The notes: a model not told the origin generated them from the sequence alone. A DNA stretch of 37,500 nucleotides from Endotrypanum monterogeii (GCA_000333855.2 CM007344.1:631249-668748); one strand, 5' to 3'. Positions 9,734 through 18,947 are shown, counted from the stretch's first letter. Numbers and translations are program-made.

Positions 9734-12217
9734 TTAGTGGGACAGAACACGTGTTATATAGCTTTCCCACATGCTCATCTTGAACTCCTTGCGGTGCTCA
9801 AGGACACGCCGAACAACATACTGGCACCAGGGAGAGTCGTCGGAGCACTCGGGTAGCCTGTGCAGAGGCGGCACGCCGACGCCGCCCGTGACGAGCTCCG
9901 AAGAGGGTGTCGACATGACGTACTGCACAACACTGTACAGTTTGTCTAAGAGGTCTACACTGGACATGTACGTCGACTGCACCACCTCTTCAACTCCGCC
10001 CTCCTCCACGTCCAGGAGCACTGTGTCTGGATGTCTGGGCTTTGCCTCCAAAAAGGCACGCACGGCCTCGAGGTCTGAAAGAATGAGCGACGCATCAGCA
10101 GGGCTCAGGAACACACCCGGTTCCTCTAGATACAAGGCGAAGAGACACGCAGTAAAATTATAACTCAGTCGGTATTGTAGTTGGCGCGCCACCACATCGC
10201 TTTGGATGTGACTGCACACATCCTCTAAAGTGTGGCGCAACTCATCGAGAATTCGCTCGATCGTCACGGCAGGATAGAGACGCGGCAAACACACCTCCTC
10301 CATGGACGTGCCGCTGCGCTTCATTGATCTGTATTTTTTTGCATCCAGACGAGAATATTTGGACATCAAATCAATAATGGCATCCTGTGTGAGAAGGTAA
10401 ATACTGAGACAATCGCACAGCTGCAACAGGAAAGCGTCCAGACGGTATCGGAGCCCGTTTTGGATCTCTCCTAATGGCACCGGCGACGCACCTGTCACAC
10501 ATCGCACCAGGTTGTACTGCTGCTGCGAGCGCGCGATGCATTCATCAAAGCCCTTCTGCACCCGCACAAGGATATTCAGACGGTGCACAGCACCAGGCAC
10601 GAGTATTGAGTACCCCCGCAGCTTTTCAGATGCGGCGCGCACCCGCCTACTCTCCGCCGCTAGGAGTGGAATTTTGCCGTCTGTGGCAGATGCGGCAACA
10701 CTGGGAAATCCCTCCATGCACTGCTTCGTGAGCGCTGTGGCAGCGTCGAGCCAATTACGCAGACGTGTGTTCTGCTGAGCGGCCGGATCGCCCCCCAGTG
10801 GCGGGGCCCGTGGGGCGCCAAAGACAGTGCGTACAACACGCGTAACATCGCTCGATGGTTCTTGCGCGCCGCTCACCGTACCCGACCACTGTGGTGTGAT
10901 CGCTCCTATGAGCTTTGAGGACATTTGAACGTGCGCGGCCTCATCGTACCGAGCCAGTGTGTCTAACGGGACCAAGTACCTACGCGTGGCGCGCATCAGG
11001 AGAGAACAAAGTGCCTCGTTCTCGAGTGTGCGCTGCTCACCATTGCAGCCGTTCAGCAAGTAGTCGAGGAGAGCGTCAAGTGAAGCCTTGTAGTCTGTGG
11101 GCACCTCGTCGGTGGCACCCGGGTAGCGACCACCCCAATGCTGCGAAAGGAGAACATACGCGCCGATGCGCAGTCTGCCCGGTACGATGAGCACAGTGGC
11201 GAGTGGGTAGCTGCGGGTAAGCATTTCACAATACGCCCTCTGCTCTGTATCGAGAACCTTTTCGATCCGCTGGAACAGCCTCCCAGCGGACAGGTGTTGT
11301 ACGTCGGCCTTGTCGTCCACCAGCTCAGCAAAATTTCGGAATACGCCAGAGTTCACGAAGACATCCATTAACGCCAACAACATCTCTTCACTATTCGCCG
11401 TCGGCTGCAGCACAACCGCATCCTCGACGAGCACCATCACGCTCGGCATGCACGGTGGCAGCGCGAGACATATTTCAATGAACGCCGCCGTCACACTGCG
11501 TTGCATGTCGGCTGAGAAGCTCGAGTCGAGCCACGGCATCGGCACGGCTGCCAAACAGAAGGTTTCCTGCAACACATAATATGCATACTTCACCGACGGC
11601 GTCAGCGGCGCTTCAGTGATACCGGTGGTGCTGCAATGGCTAACCGCGCGAGCCACATCCTTGAGGAACACCGCCTGCGCCTCCACACTACCGCACTGGT
11701 CGCTGGCCAGCAGTTGCGCATGCAGGTGGCAAAAGTGTTCCGTCTGTGGTGAAATGCCGAAGTAAGACCGTAGCGCCTCCAGACAGTTCTCCACACTTCT
11801 CTCGCTGTATATGGGGTTGAGGGTGGAGAGATCTAGCTGGTACAGTGGGACAAGACAGGCGGCGAACATCATTGCTCGTATAGACAGAGGCACGTAAGTG
11901 TCCCCGGGCAAGTCCGGGTAGCGCTCGATAACCCCGAGCAGCACCTCGGCGCGGCTTACAAAGCCGTCGTCGCTAGAATTTTCGGAGAGCAGCCGGAATG
12001 TAGCTGTATCGGGGCGTAGTTCGGAGAGATACCGCAGGTGTTGCTTTTTTTCTGCCACGCTCGCGCCATCGAGAACTTGACGCAGAGCGGGAGGTGTGAC
12101 GTTGGCTAGTGACCGCGCGTGTTGCTCCTCAGTAATGCTGAAAACTCGTTGGTAGACGTTGCTCAGCTCCTTCGCATACGTGTCTCGTCTCCCAGTGCGC
12201 AGCACACCGGTGGCCAT
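9734..12217 (-). CDS. DUF810/PATROL1-like (MUN domain) protein, main C-terminal part
   Basis: The product is 827 residues from the first in-frame ATG (12215-12217). I assign it to the DUF810/PATROL1 family, which carries a Munc13-type MUN domain used in vesicle tethering and exocytosis. Three patterns support this. FAYEALLMATG, just upstream of and including this ATG, matches the family's T-A-[FY]-E-I-L-x-A-A segment. ENCLEALRSYFGIS followed by an aligned His matches the family's E-x-L-x-x-W-x-x-L-G-I-T-x-x-x-H block. A C-terminal block (LEEPGVFLSPADASLI, then DLEAVRAFLEA) matches the MHD2-like L-x-G-P-x-R-x-F-x-x-D block. The first motif begins before the ATG, and the upstream frame overlaps by about 160 bases with a one-base shift. 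The true protein therefore probably continues into the frame at 12129-13328. The stop is TGA or equivalent at 9734. Similarity was judged by eye. Confidence 0.75.
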   Translation of the reverse strand: MATGVLRTGRRDTYAKELSNVYQRVFSITEEQHARSLANVTPPALRQVLDGASVAEKKQHLRYLSELRPDTATFRLLSENSSDDGFVSRAEVLLGVIERYPDLPGDTYVPLSIRAMMFAACLVPLYQLDLSTLNPIYSERSVENCLEALRSYFGISPQTEHFCHLHAQLLASDQCGSVEAQAVFLKDVARAVSHCSTTGITEAPLTPSVKYAYYVLQETFCLAAVPMPWLDSSFSADMQRSVTAAFIEICLALPPCMPSVMVLVEDAVVLQPTANSEEMLLALMDVFVNSGVFRNFAELVDDKADVQHLSAGRLFQRIEKVLDTEQRAYCEMLTRSYPLATVLIVPGRLRIGAYVLLSQHWGGRYPGATDEVPTDYKASLDALLDYLLNGCNGEQRTLENEALCSLLMRATRRYLVPLDTLARYDEAAHVQMSSKLIGAITPQWSGTVSGAQEPSSDVTRVVRTVFGAPRAPPLGGDPAAQQNTRLRNWLDAATALTKQCMEGFPSVAASATDGKIPLLAAESRRVRAASEKLRGYSILVPGAVHRLNILVRVQKGFDECIARSQQQYNLVRCVTGASPVPLGEIQNGLRYRLDAFLLQLCDCLSIYLLTQDAIIDLMSKYSRLDAKKYRSMKRSGTSMEEVCLPRLYPAVTIERILDELRHTLEDVCSHIQSDVVARQLQYRLSYNFTACLFALYLEEPGVFLSPADASLILSDLEAVRAFLEAKPRHPDTVLLDVEEGGVEEVVQSTYMSSVDLLDKLYSVVQYVMSTPSSELVTGGVGVPPLHRLPECSDDSPWCQYVVRRVLEHRKEFKMSMWESYITRVLSH

Positions 12218-13328
12218 TAGTAGGGCCTCGTAGGCGAAGATATGAAGACAATCGAGGAACGGTGCCAAAAGGGGCGCTGTCGACGACCTCACACAGCTGA
12301 ATGTGCGGCGGGCGTGGGAAGGTTATACTGGTCGCTGTCACCTCGTCCACCTTGCGCTGCCCCGCCGCGATGTCCAAGATGGGTCCGAAGCGTGACACAA
12401 CGTTGAGCGAAATAGTGCCCAGCGTGGTACCGCAGAGAGGGATCTGCATCTGCTCCATCCGCTGCACCATGTCGAGCACTTCAGACTCCTCCTTAGAATT
12501 CCTGGGATGGTTCATTGTCCGAGAGACTCGTCGCGTGCCTATGATCGGCGGAGATAACGGGCTCCATACAGACGCCAGAAGGCCGCCTGTAGGGCTACCG
12601 GCGGGTGGAAATAAAGCTGCTTTCTTCTTCGAAGCGGCAGCAGAAGGGTCACTAGATCCGTTCGTTGTTGATGGAGGGAAAATCGAGTCTCCACATGTGT
12701 CATCCGCCTCTGCAGTGCACTCCTCGGCATTGCCGAAGCTTTTTAGCGCAGACAGAAGCTGCCCCAATATTCCTTTGTTGCCCCCTGACGGGGCACTGCT
12801 ACTCCCCCCCTGGGGTACTTGTGATGTGCACGCCGATAACCCCTTCGATGTGCCAAGTTGGGGGGGGTCGCTTTCAACACGGTTCCCCAACGGTGAGGAG
12901 GTGCCCTTCTTGGCAGCTGGATTGGGAGGTGAGCCGATACTGTTGCTACGCGGTGAGCGCTGTCTCTGCATCGTACTGGGTACATTAGTCTTCGTCGCTG
13001 AGATCAAAGACAGGTCGAGTGTGGAGATCGAGGGTTTCCCTCCACCGAGCGGCGCCGCGTTCCTGACTCGCCGAACGTTTCCGCTGCTGCCCCCCACCAG
13101 GACGAAGCACTTCGTCATGTCAAACTCAAACTGTGGCAACCTCTTCCCATTGGCATGCTGCGCTGCTTTCTCGGCCTCTATGTAAAGGGTGATGGGACTT
13201 GGGCAGGTCGTTAGATCGATGCGCTCCAGAGACGCACAGCCGTCTGGTAGCTTGAGGCTCACGTTAGGGGGTGGGTGTTGTAGTATATACAGCAGTAGCG
13301 CATCGCGCTCTGTCTCTAGGCTCCTCAT
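12129..13328 (-). CDS. DUF810/PATROL1-like protein, N-terminal part in another frame
   Basis: This 399-residue frame opens with ATG at 13326-13328 (MRSLETERDALLLYILQ). Residues about 6-41 include KLPDGCASLERIDLTT, which resembles the N-terminus of PATROL1-type proteins (an R-x-x-L-L-x-F-M-L helix, then P-P-G-A-x-x-L-D-D-V-D-L). Residues about 60-340 are Ser/Pro/Gly-rich and probably disordered, as in the plant family members before the DUF810 core. The last 45-50 residues, after the sequence shared with the overlapping frame, look like out-of-frame translation. I read this frame as the 5' half of the gene continued by the frame at 9734-12217, which would total about 1200 residues, near the size of PATROL1. 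Overlapping same-strand genes are not expected in trypanosomatids. Confidence 0.7.
   Translation of the reverse strand: MRSLETERDALLLYILQHPPPNVSLKLPDGCASLERIDLTTCPSPITLYIEAEKAAQHANGKRLPQFEFDMTKCFVLVGGSSGNVRRVRNAAPLGGGKPSISTLDLSLISATKTNVPSTMQRQRSPRSNSIGSPPNPAAKKGTSSPLGNRVESDPPQLGTSKGLSACTSQVPQGGSSSAPSGGNKGILGQLLSALKSFGNAEECTAEADDTCGDSIFPPSTTNGSSDPSAAASKKKAALFPPAGSPTGGLLASVWSPLSPPIIGTRRVSRTMNHPRNSKEESEVLDMVQRMEQMQIPLCGTTLGTISLNVVSRFGPILDIAAGQRKVDEVTATSITFPRPPHIQLCEVVDSAPFGTVPRLSSYLRLRGPTNGHRCAAHWETRHVCEGAEQRLPTSFQHY
12245..12322 (-). other. Inferred frameshift joining the two DUF810-like frames
   Basis: The downstream frame has an in-frame stop at 12323-12325, and the conserved FAYEALL segment starts just below 12244. 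The shift must therefore fall between these points. The likeliest spot is the run AAAAGGGG at 12267-12274 (CCCCTTTT in the gene sense), a typical place for a one-base length error. It could be a sequencing error, a real mutation that makes a pseudogene, or, least likely, programmed frameshifting. Confidence 0.65.
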
Positions 13329-13883
13329 TCTAGCGCACGTGAGGAGGAGCTCGTGTGCTTATGCATAAAGCTGAGGACAATATTTTTTTTTTCTTTTGGA
13401 GGGGGCGGGGGAGGGGCTTTCACAGGAGAAGAGGCAACAGGGACGCCGTTGAAAATTCTGTGTGTGCGTGTGTGTGTTCGCACGCTCATGTGGGTTCGTA
13501 GAGCTGGGTTAACGATACGTGTGCACGTCGAGCAGCACCGTAAGGACGGTTTGCAAGTGTGTGAAGGTGAGTGATGTGAAGACTTCCCCCCAAGTAGTAG
13601 CAGTAAGACGTGCCTAACTAGAAATGTGACGAGCAAGTAGCACTCAAGTACAATCAGTTAAGAAGAGCTCTGGTATAATATAAGTGTCCCCTCCCCTTCT
13701 TGACACCACGTTTATGAGCAGACGTTGAGGTTGCCGATTGGTGCGTAATGCTAGGGGGGTAAAGGAGTGGAATTATAATTGCGGCTAAGAATAGCAGCGA
13801 TGTGAGAAACGGGAAAAAAAAATTAAGTAGAAAAAAAAATTGACAAATGTCAAAATCCGGGCCCAATACTGATGGACAAACTT

Positions 13884-13940
13884 GTATATATATATATATA
13901 TATATACATATGTGTGTGTGTGTGTGTGTGTATGTGTGTG
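13884..13940. repeat. Compound (TA)n(TG)n microsatellite
   Basis: A TA run of about 23 bases is followed by about 30 bases of TG with one interruption. It sits in the spacer upstream of the DUF810-like gene. Confidence 0.9.
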
Positions 13941-14374
13941 TTGAAGGGAGGGAGGGGGGGAGAGAAGCGGAAAAGAAGGGAGCTACCCTAAGCCCTGCAA
14001 ACCGTCAAAAAAATAAAGGAGGAGAGCCGTTGCCAAAAAAAAAAAAGTAACACGGCAGAGCTGAGAACAATGTTGATTACATGAATTGAAATAGAAACAA
14101 AAAAAAACACAAACAAAACAACAACAAATGCCTGCACGTGCAGTTAAAGAGGTGTTTATGTATTCTGTGAGTATATATATATTTTTTTGAGATATGCACA
14201 CCGCACGCCAACCCTCTTCTTGACTATCTTTCAAACGAAGGGCGTTGCGTTGTGGGGTGAGAGATACACGAGAGGGCCGAAGGCAACAACAACAAAGGCA
14301 AGAAAGGGAAAGGGAAACGGATACGGATACGGGAGGAGGTGGCAACACTAGTAAGCATCGACAACCTAAGGAGG

Positions 14375-14396
14375 TTGTGTGTGTGTGTGTGTGTGT
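14375..14396. repeat. (TG)n microsatellite
   Basis: This is a run of eleven TG units on the plus strand, read as CA repeats in the transcript. It lies between the UBE2C-like and DUF810-like genes. Confidence 0.9.
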
Positions 14397-15414
14397 ATTC
14401 ACGTGTATGCAAAGGAAGGTGCGGTGGTGACAGTGCGCCACTGGGACGCACTTCCAAATGCGAATGGAAAGGATAAGAGAACCTACCGCAGTCACGAAGG
14501 TGCGCTTCAGAAATTTCTACAGTGGAGCGGCATCGTGTGCAGTTGATTGTGTGTACATGTATGTATGAAAAAAAAAAAACGAGGTAAGACAGAGCAATGG
14601 AAGAGAGGAGAGGAGCAAAGGTGAGATAAACATATTGTTTTCCTTTTTACAAAAGAGAATACGAAGACAGAAGAAGATAAGGTGGGATGGAGATGTTTAC
14701 CTCCATGAATCATGTCACAGCCTTCACCAACCTCCACACAGAGGATCCAGATAGCCAAATAAAGACAGCAGCGCACACACGGCAAAAAAAAGGGGGGGGT
14801 TACCTCGAGTGGTGCATTAATCGAGGAGAATACGGTGGCAGGCTAAAGGCCCCCGGCATCATTATCCCTCTATCCCCCTCTTTTTTTTCCCCAGACCCTT
14901 TTGCTGTGTGTGCGCTGCTGCTTTTTTTTTTTCCGCCACATTTATTTGAGGAACTATGCGGTGAATGCTTCCCCTCCCCCTCCAAAACTTGAGTGTGATG
15001 CTTCAGTGCGAAGAGGTGCGCCACTGTGTACCACACCGAAAAAAAACATTTTGCACGTCTGGGACGAGGGAATAATGATAGACAGAAGCATAAATGAAGA
15101 GATACATGACAGTACAATCAACAAAGTCAAAACCACGCGCACCATAACTTTTCCTTGTCTACGGAAAGCATGACAGATCCATTATGCTTCGTGCGAGGGG
15201 GGGGAAGAAGGCGGCGACACCCACGACTGCTCGAGTGCCGTGGCCATCAGCGTGTACGCACCCTTCCCCCCCACCTCACCCTCTCCGTGGAAAAACGGAA
15301 ACGCCATCGTAGAAACGATCATGTCGAATGAAAATATGCGTATCTCTGGGAGCTCAGCGAGGAATTGATTCACTCAGTCGCAATGGTACAAGAAGGGATA
15401 AGATGTAGAGGCGT

Positions 15415-15882
15415 CTAAGAACCTGGCGCACCCCCATGAGTGGCCCGCACAGCAATGGTGAACTGCTCCTTGTCGTCCCAAAGTTGTGCCGCATGGTTAT
15501 TCAGTGGTGACTCGTTGTTGGGGTTGTTCAGAAGGTTTTGGATGGAGAGCAAGATGGAGCTGACCGAGTAGACGGCGGACCACTTCTCCTTGAGAATGTC
15601 GAGACAGATGGACCCACGCGTGTCTACGTTTGGATGGAAGCACGGCGTCGTGAATGTCACCGTGGGGGCCTCATACGGGTACTCGGGCGGAAAGACAAGC
15701 AGCAACGTGTACTCAAGATCTTCGTACGGGGTGTTGGACACGCCTTTGACAGTACCAATCCAGCGAAAAAGGTTGTCATCCTCCGGGTAAGCGGATATAC
15801 CCTCGGCATCGCTCATCATCACCTCGATAAGCTCCTTCTGCAGTCGCGCTGCAGCCCCACTGCTATTACCGCTGCTTTGCAT
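15415..15882 (-). CDS. Ubiquitin-conjugating enzyme E2, UBE2C (E2-C/UbcH10) type
   Basis: The product is 155 residues and is a complete UBC fold. The E2 signature is intact: the HPN motif at 83-85 and catalytic Cys93 in SICLDILKEKW. Features specific to the UBE2C group are the LxxELxxxMMS helix, the GISAYPEDDNLFRW segment, the YEDLEYTLLLVFPPEYPYEAPTV-type core, and SPLNNHAAQLW after the active site. In other eukaryotes UBE2C primes substrates of the anaphase-promoting complex, so a role in cyclin destruction and mitotic exit is a fair inference. The N-terminal extension is short (about 12 residues, Ser/Gly-rich). The ATG at 15880-15882 is the natural start, and the stop is TAG. The upstream neighbour in the transcription unit is an E2-like protein that lacks the catalytic Cys. 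Confidence 0.93.
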   Translation of the reverse strand: MQSSGNSSGAAARLQKELIEVMMSDAEGISAYPEDDNLFRWIGTVKGVSNTPYEDLEYTLLLVFPPEYPYEAPTVTFTTPCFHPNVDTRGSICLDILKEKWSAVYSVSSILLSIQNLLNNPNNESPLNNHAAQLWDDKEQFTIAVRATHGGAPGS

Positions 15883-16388
15883 GGTGTCTTCGTGTGTGAG
15901 GAGGTATCAAAGATTCCACAAGCTCGTCGGACGCCAACAAGACGCATCCACTCTCGAATAAATATATATATATATATAATGAGCGTCCTCAGGGAAAGAA
16001 GAACCCGCACACGAAGAATTTTGTCTGGTGCAGTGAACGCAAAAGGGCTACACAAAAATTACGATGAGGATTTGTGGAGAGGAGGCAGAGGAAGGGACGG
16101 CGGCGAGCACTGCGTACCACCTCTACAAATGTTTCACTTAGAAGGCGGGGTATAAAAGTTTATGCCCCTACGGGTGTACGCACACGAGGCAAGACGAGGG
16201 AAAGAGGAGAAAGAGACAGGAATGCAGATGCTCCTCATCGAAGAAGCCGCACCGGCGCATGTCAGCATGAGTACGCAAGAGGAGGAAGAGAAGAGGGCAC
16301 CGCCTGGAGAAGATGCACAAAGTAATTGTTTAGAGGGGAAAACAAAATGCGCGTTGTATATTTAAGCCCCTCCCCACGCATGTATATA

Positions 16389-16427
<39 letters not shown>

Positions 16428-16456
16428 CAGCATTGATGAGCAGTTCTGCGTCATCC
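15883..16456. other. Spacer between UEV-like gene and UBE2C-like gene
   Basis: This is about 0.6 kb with two TA tracts, a short one near 15961-15980 and a longer one at 16393-16421 directly after the UEV-like gene. It has purine-rich plus-strand stretches, which are pyrimidine-rich in the transcript. No gene was seen. Confidence 0.6.
16393..16421. repeat. (TA)n microsatellite
   Basis: This is an uninterrupted AT run about 36 bases past the stop codon of the UEV-like gene. Its placement relative to the stop resembles that of the repeat after the CID-domain gene. Confidence 0.9.
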
Positions 16457-17449
16457 TTAGGAGTGCAGGAGGTGCGGGAGAACTTCACGAGTGTACCAAC
16501 CCGCATCGTCACTGACGGTGGTGTCTGTTACCCCGTCCCCTGGGCTGCACACACTTGCCTTCCAAGTATCGAGGAAGTGCTGCATCACTTCGGTACCAAC
16601 GTACTGCTCAAATGGCTTCAACAGCAGCACCTCCCGGGTCACGCTGCGCCTCTCTACATCGCGACGAGCGAGGGAAATATTTACAACTCCGTCAGCACTC
16701 GTGACACCGACACAGCTTCCTGCCTCCATCGAAGGTAGCCATGAAACCGGCCACTCGGCAGGGAGGAACATCCGCTGCATGTGGCGGAGCAGCACCGTCA
16801 TGACAGAAACCCGCATGGGGTCGATGGTGGAGTACACATCTTCGAACGGAACCAAAAGACGCCGCCCCGGTGCGATGCGTCTTGCGGCGGAGTCTCTCGT
16901 ACTCGCCCTGTCAAGTTGCTCGGCGGACGACGAGACGCCGGGGACGCTATCGGCAGCGCTGCTCATCTCGTTAACCTTCTGCGAACGCCACTCCCGCAGG
17001 AGTGGATGACTCCGCAGCGGCTCCGTGAGCTCAATCAACGGTGGTTCGAATGGATAGCGACTGGGAAAGTACACGCGAAACGCAAAACACCCACCGTACC
17101 ACGGTGATGAGATCACGCGCACCTGTACGAGACCACACCACGCGTGTTCAGGTTGAAGCATCAGATCTTGGTGGATCACCTGCCCCTCACCCGTCGAGGG
17201 CAGAAGCGATAATCCCTCTACAGAGTAGAGAGGAGGCAACAGCAGAACGTCTTGCGAAGAATGGACCGTCATGTCTGTCGAGGTCTCAGCGCTGGTCTGA
17301 GCCACACCCTTGGCACCCGCCTTCGACGTTTCTGCAGAGGTGTTGTCACGAGTGGCAAGCAGCAACATTTCGCGCCGCAAATAGAGGGCTCGGAAGAGGT
17401 AGTCTCGGGTACAGGTCGAGTGACTGTAGGCTGAAGGTGAGGATGCCAT
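16457..17449 (-). CDS. Catalytically inactive E2-like (UEV, FTS/AKTIP-like) protein
   Basis: The product is 330 residues. Residues about 103-150 form the front half of a UBC fold (WCGLVQVRV, GGCFAFRVYFPSRYPFEPPLIEL, then SHPLL). This corresponds to the beta-sheet and P-x-x-P-x-x-x-F region, with HP but not HPN. About 50 Ser/Arg-rich residues (151-198) follow in place of the active-site loop, and no catalytic Cys is present at the expected position. Residues about 198-232 (FEDVYSTIDPMRVSVMTVLLRHMQRMF) resemble the W-x-x-x-x-x-I-x-x-V-L helix that follows. The layout is closest to FTS/AKTIP, a UEV used as an adaptor in dynein-linked FHIP-Hook complexes and telomere biology. The exact subfamily is uncertain. 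The ATG at 17447-17449 is the first in frame; a longer reading would need GTG. Confidence 0.75.
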   Translation of the reverse strand: MASSPSAYSHSTCTRDYLFRALYLRREMLLLATRDNTSAETSKAGAKGVAQTSAETSTDMTVHSSQDVLLLPPLYSVEGLSLLPSTGEGQVIHQDLMLQPEHAWCGLVQVRVISSPWYGGCFAFRVYFPSRYPFEPPLIELTEPLRSHPLLREWRSQKVNEMSSAADSVPGVSSSAEQLDRASTRDSAARRIAPGRRLLVPFEDVYSTIDPMRVSVMTVLLRHMQRMFLPAEWPVSWLPSMEAGSCVGVTSADGVVNISLARRDVERRSVTREVLLLKPFEQYVGTEVMQHFLDTWKASVCSPGDGVTDTTVSDDAGWYTREVLPHLLHS

Positions 17450-17462
17450 GGCGACTGATGCG

Positions 17463-17483
17463 CTAGGTGAGGAGGACACAGGC
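17463..17483 (-). promoter_or_regulatory. Proximal acceptor candidate for the UEV-like gene
   Basis: The minus-strand pyrimidine-rich stretch CTGTGTCCTCCTCACCTAG ends in an AG at 17464-17463. This would give a 13-base leader without upstream ATGs. A second, poly-T acceptor candidate lies at 17565-17579. Confidence 0.4.
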
Positions 17484-17564
17484 CGTGAAGCACCGTCATG
17501 GGATAACTGTCAGGAGTCGGGATGCGTCGGGACTGAAGCAGCGAGACAGTTGATTGGACTCGTG

Positions 17565-17579
17565 CTAGAAAAAAAAAAA
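17565..17579 (-). promoter_or_regulatory. Distal acceptor candidate for the UEV-like gene
   Basis: On the minus strand a run of about 12 T bases leads into CTAG, with the AG at 17566-17565. Use of this site would give a leader of about 115 bases containing an upstream out-of-frame ATG at 17499, whose frame runs to 17269 and overlaps the start of the main gene. Confidence 0.4.
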
Positions 17580-18879
17580 TGGGACGAGCAGTTGCTGACG
17601 AGGCGAAGGTGCTCTATGTTCGGTTGAGCCACCACGGAGGCACGTGCGCGTAACTTGTGGCAGCGCCTCCAGTACGCGCAGCTGAGATTTGAATGGATGA
17701 TGAGACACGGCAAAGCTCAGTGGCGGTTGGTTAGAAGCAAAACACTTTGTCAAGACAGGGGTGCTTAAACATTGTCGGCGAAGCAGAACGGAAAAAAAAA
17801 ACGCTGACCTGTAAAGGGAAGCCCGCCGGCGGCAGGTGAAGGAGTGCAAGTCACAAACCGGGGGAAAAAAGAATTTGAGCTAGAAAAAAAAATGCACGCA
17901 ACTCAACACTTACGTTCTGTTATCGAAGTGACTAAAAACGAGCTGGGATATACAGAGGCAAGTGAGACCAACGCAACGATTCACCGGTGTGCCATAAGTG
18001 GGATACAAATGGGCACATTGACCCTGAGCGCAGTAGTAAGGCAGCAACACACTCGTCTCGTCATCATTTCTGCGAGCGCTATTGCTGAGGATTCCTTCTT
18101 TTTTTTTGTTTGCTTGTTTAGGTGGGTGTATGTTGGTGATGCGACAAACAGTTTCGAGCGTGTATACGTTGAGCTGGACCCTGGCAAAAAAAAAAAAATC
18201 CTCCGTATCTGTGCCGCCACTCCCCACGCGACGTTGAACTAGGGAACTGGCCACTCATCAGGTGTACGCAAAACAGTGGGGATTTATGGAAAAAACAGCA
18301 AGAACAGATGTTGCAATTACATACGAATGAGTGCGCATGCTCGTGAAAGGGTGAAGAGAGGGAGAAAGACATGGGAAGGTCAAAGGCCTTGAAGCCCCTC
18401 CCCACGTGAAGATACACATGGAGGCTAACGCACCAGAGGAGATGTACACACAACTGTTTGCAAATATTGAAAAAAACGCTCAAAATATATATTTTTGTGA
18501 GATGATGAAAAAGAAAATAAGAGAAAAGCAGAAAAAGCGCCACCAAAAATGGTTATTCTCACTGCCCCCTCCCCTCCCATCACTGAGTGTGATGTGAAAC
18601 ATACGACCTTCGGTATTGCTTCCTTATTCTTTGTCGCCTGCATAGAAAAAGAAATCGAGAAACAAAATTCAGATCGATGCAGACGCCAAGTGCGCACGAT
18701 AGCCGTACGTGAGAGACCTATATGATGGAGGGGCATTGATGAGTTACCGAGAGAATAGGGGGAGGGTGAGACAAAATACACGCACACGCCTCCATCGCTA
18801 CGATAAAAACATCCACCTCCACCATGTGAACAAAAAGAAAAGACGAGATGCTCTGTTTTTTGACGAAGAAACAACAACA

Positions 18880-18947
18880 CTGCACCAAGAACAAAAAGGG
18901 AGCGAGGGAAGGGGTGGGGAAAAGAAGAATAAGGGAGAGAAGTAGGG
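18880..18947 (-). promoter_or_regulatory. Strong acceptor-like site without a long ORF
   Basis: On the minus strand a pyrimidine tract of about 60 bases (18888-18947), with almost no purines, ends in GGTGCAG. The AG is at 18881-18880. The first ATG downstream (18825) opens a 35-residue frame ending at 18718. Confidence 0.5.

Larger units (their letters stand above)
13329..15414. other. 2.1 kb spacer between UBE2C-like gene and DUF810-like gene
   Basis: It contains (TA)n and (TG)n repeats, long A and T homopolymers, and extensive pyrimidine tracts on the minus strand (for example around 14285-14340 and 14590-14670). A perfect 12-base palindrome, CTGCACGTGCAG, lies near 14133-14144. Reading frames here are low complexity, and I call no gene. 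Confidence 0.55.

Noticed and set aside
12301..13185. Plus-strand frame of 294 residues
   Set aside because: It is antisense to the N-terminal half of the DUF810-like gene, with no recognisable domain; all firm genes lie on the minus strand.
14133..14144. Perfect 12-base palindrome CTGCACGTGCAG
   Set aside because: It is a single short palindrome in a low-complexity spacer, easily expected by chance, with no second copy noticed.
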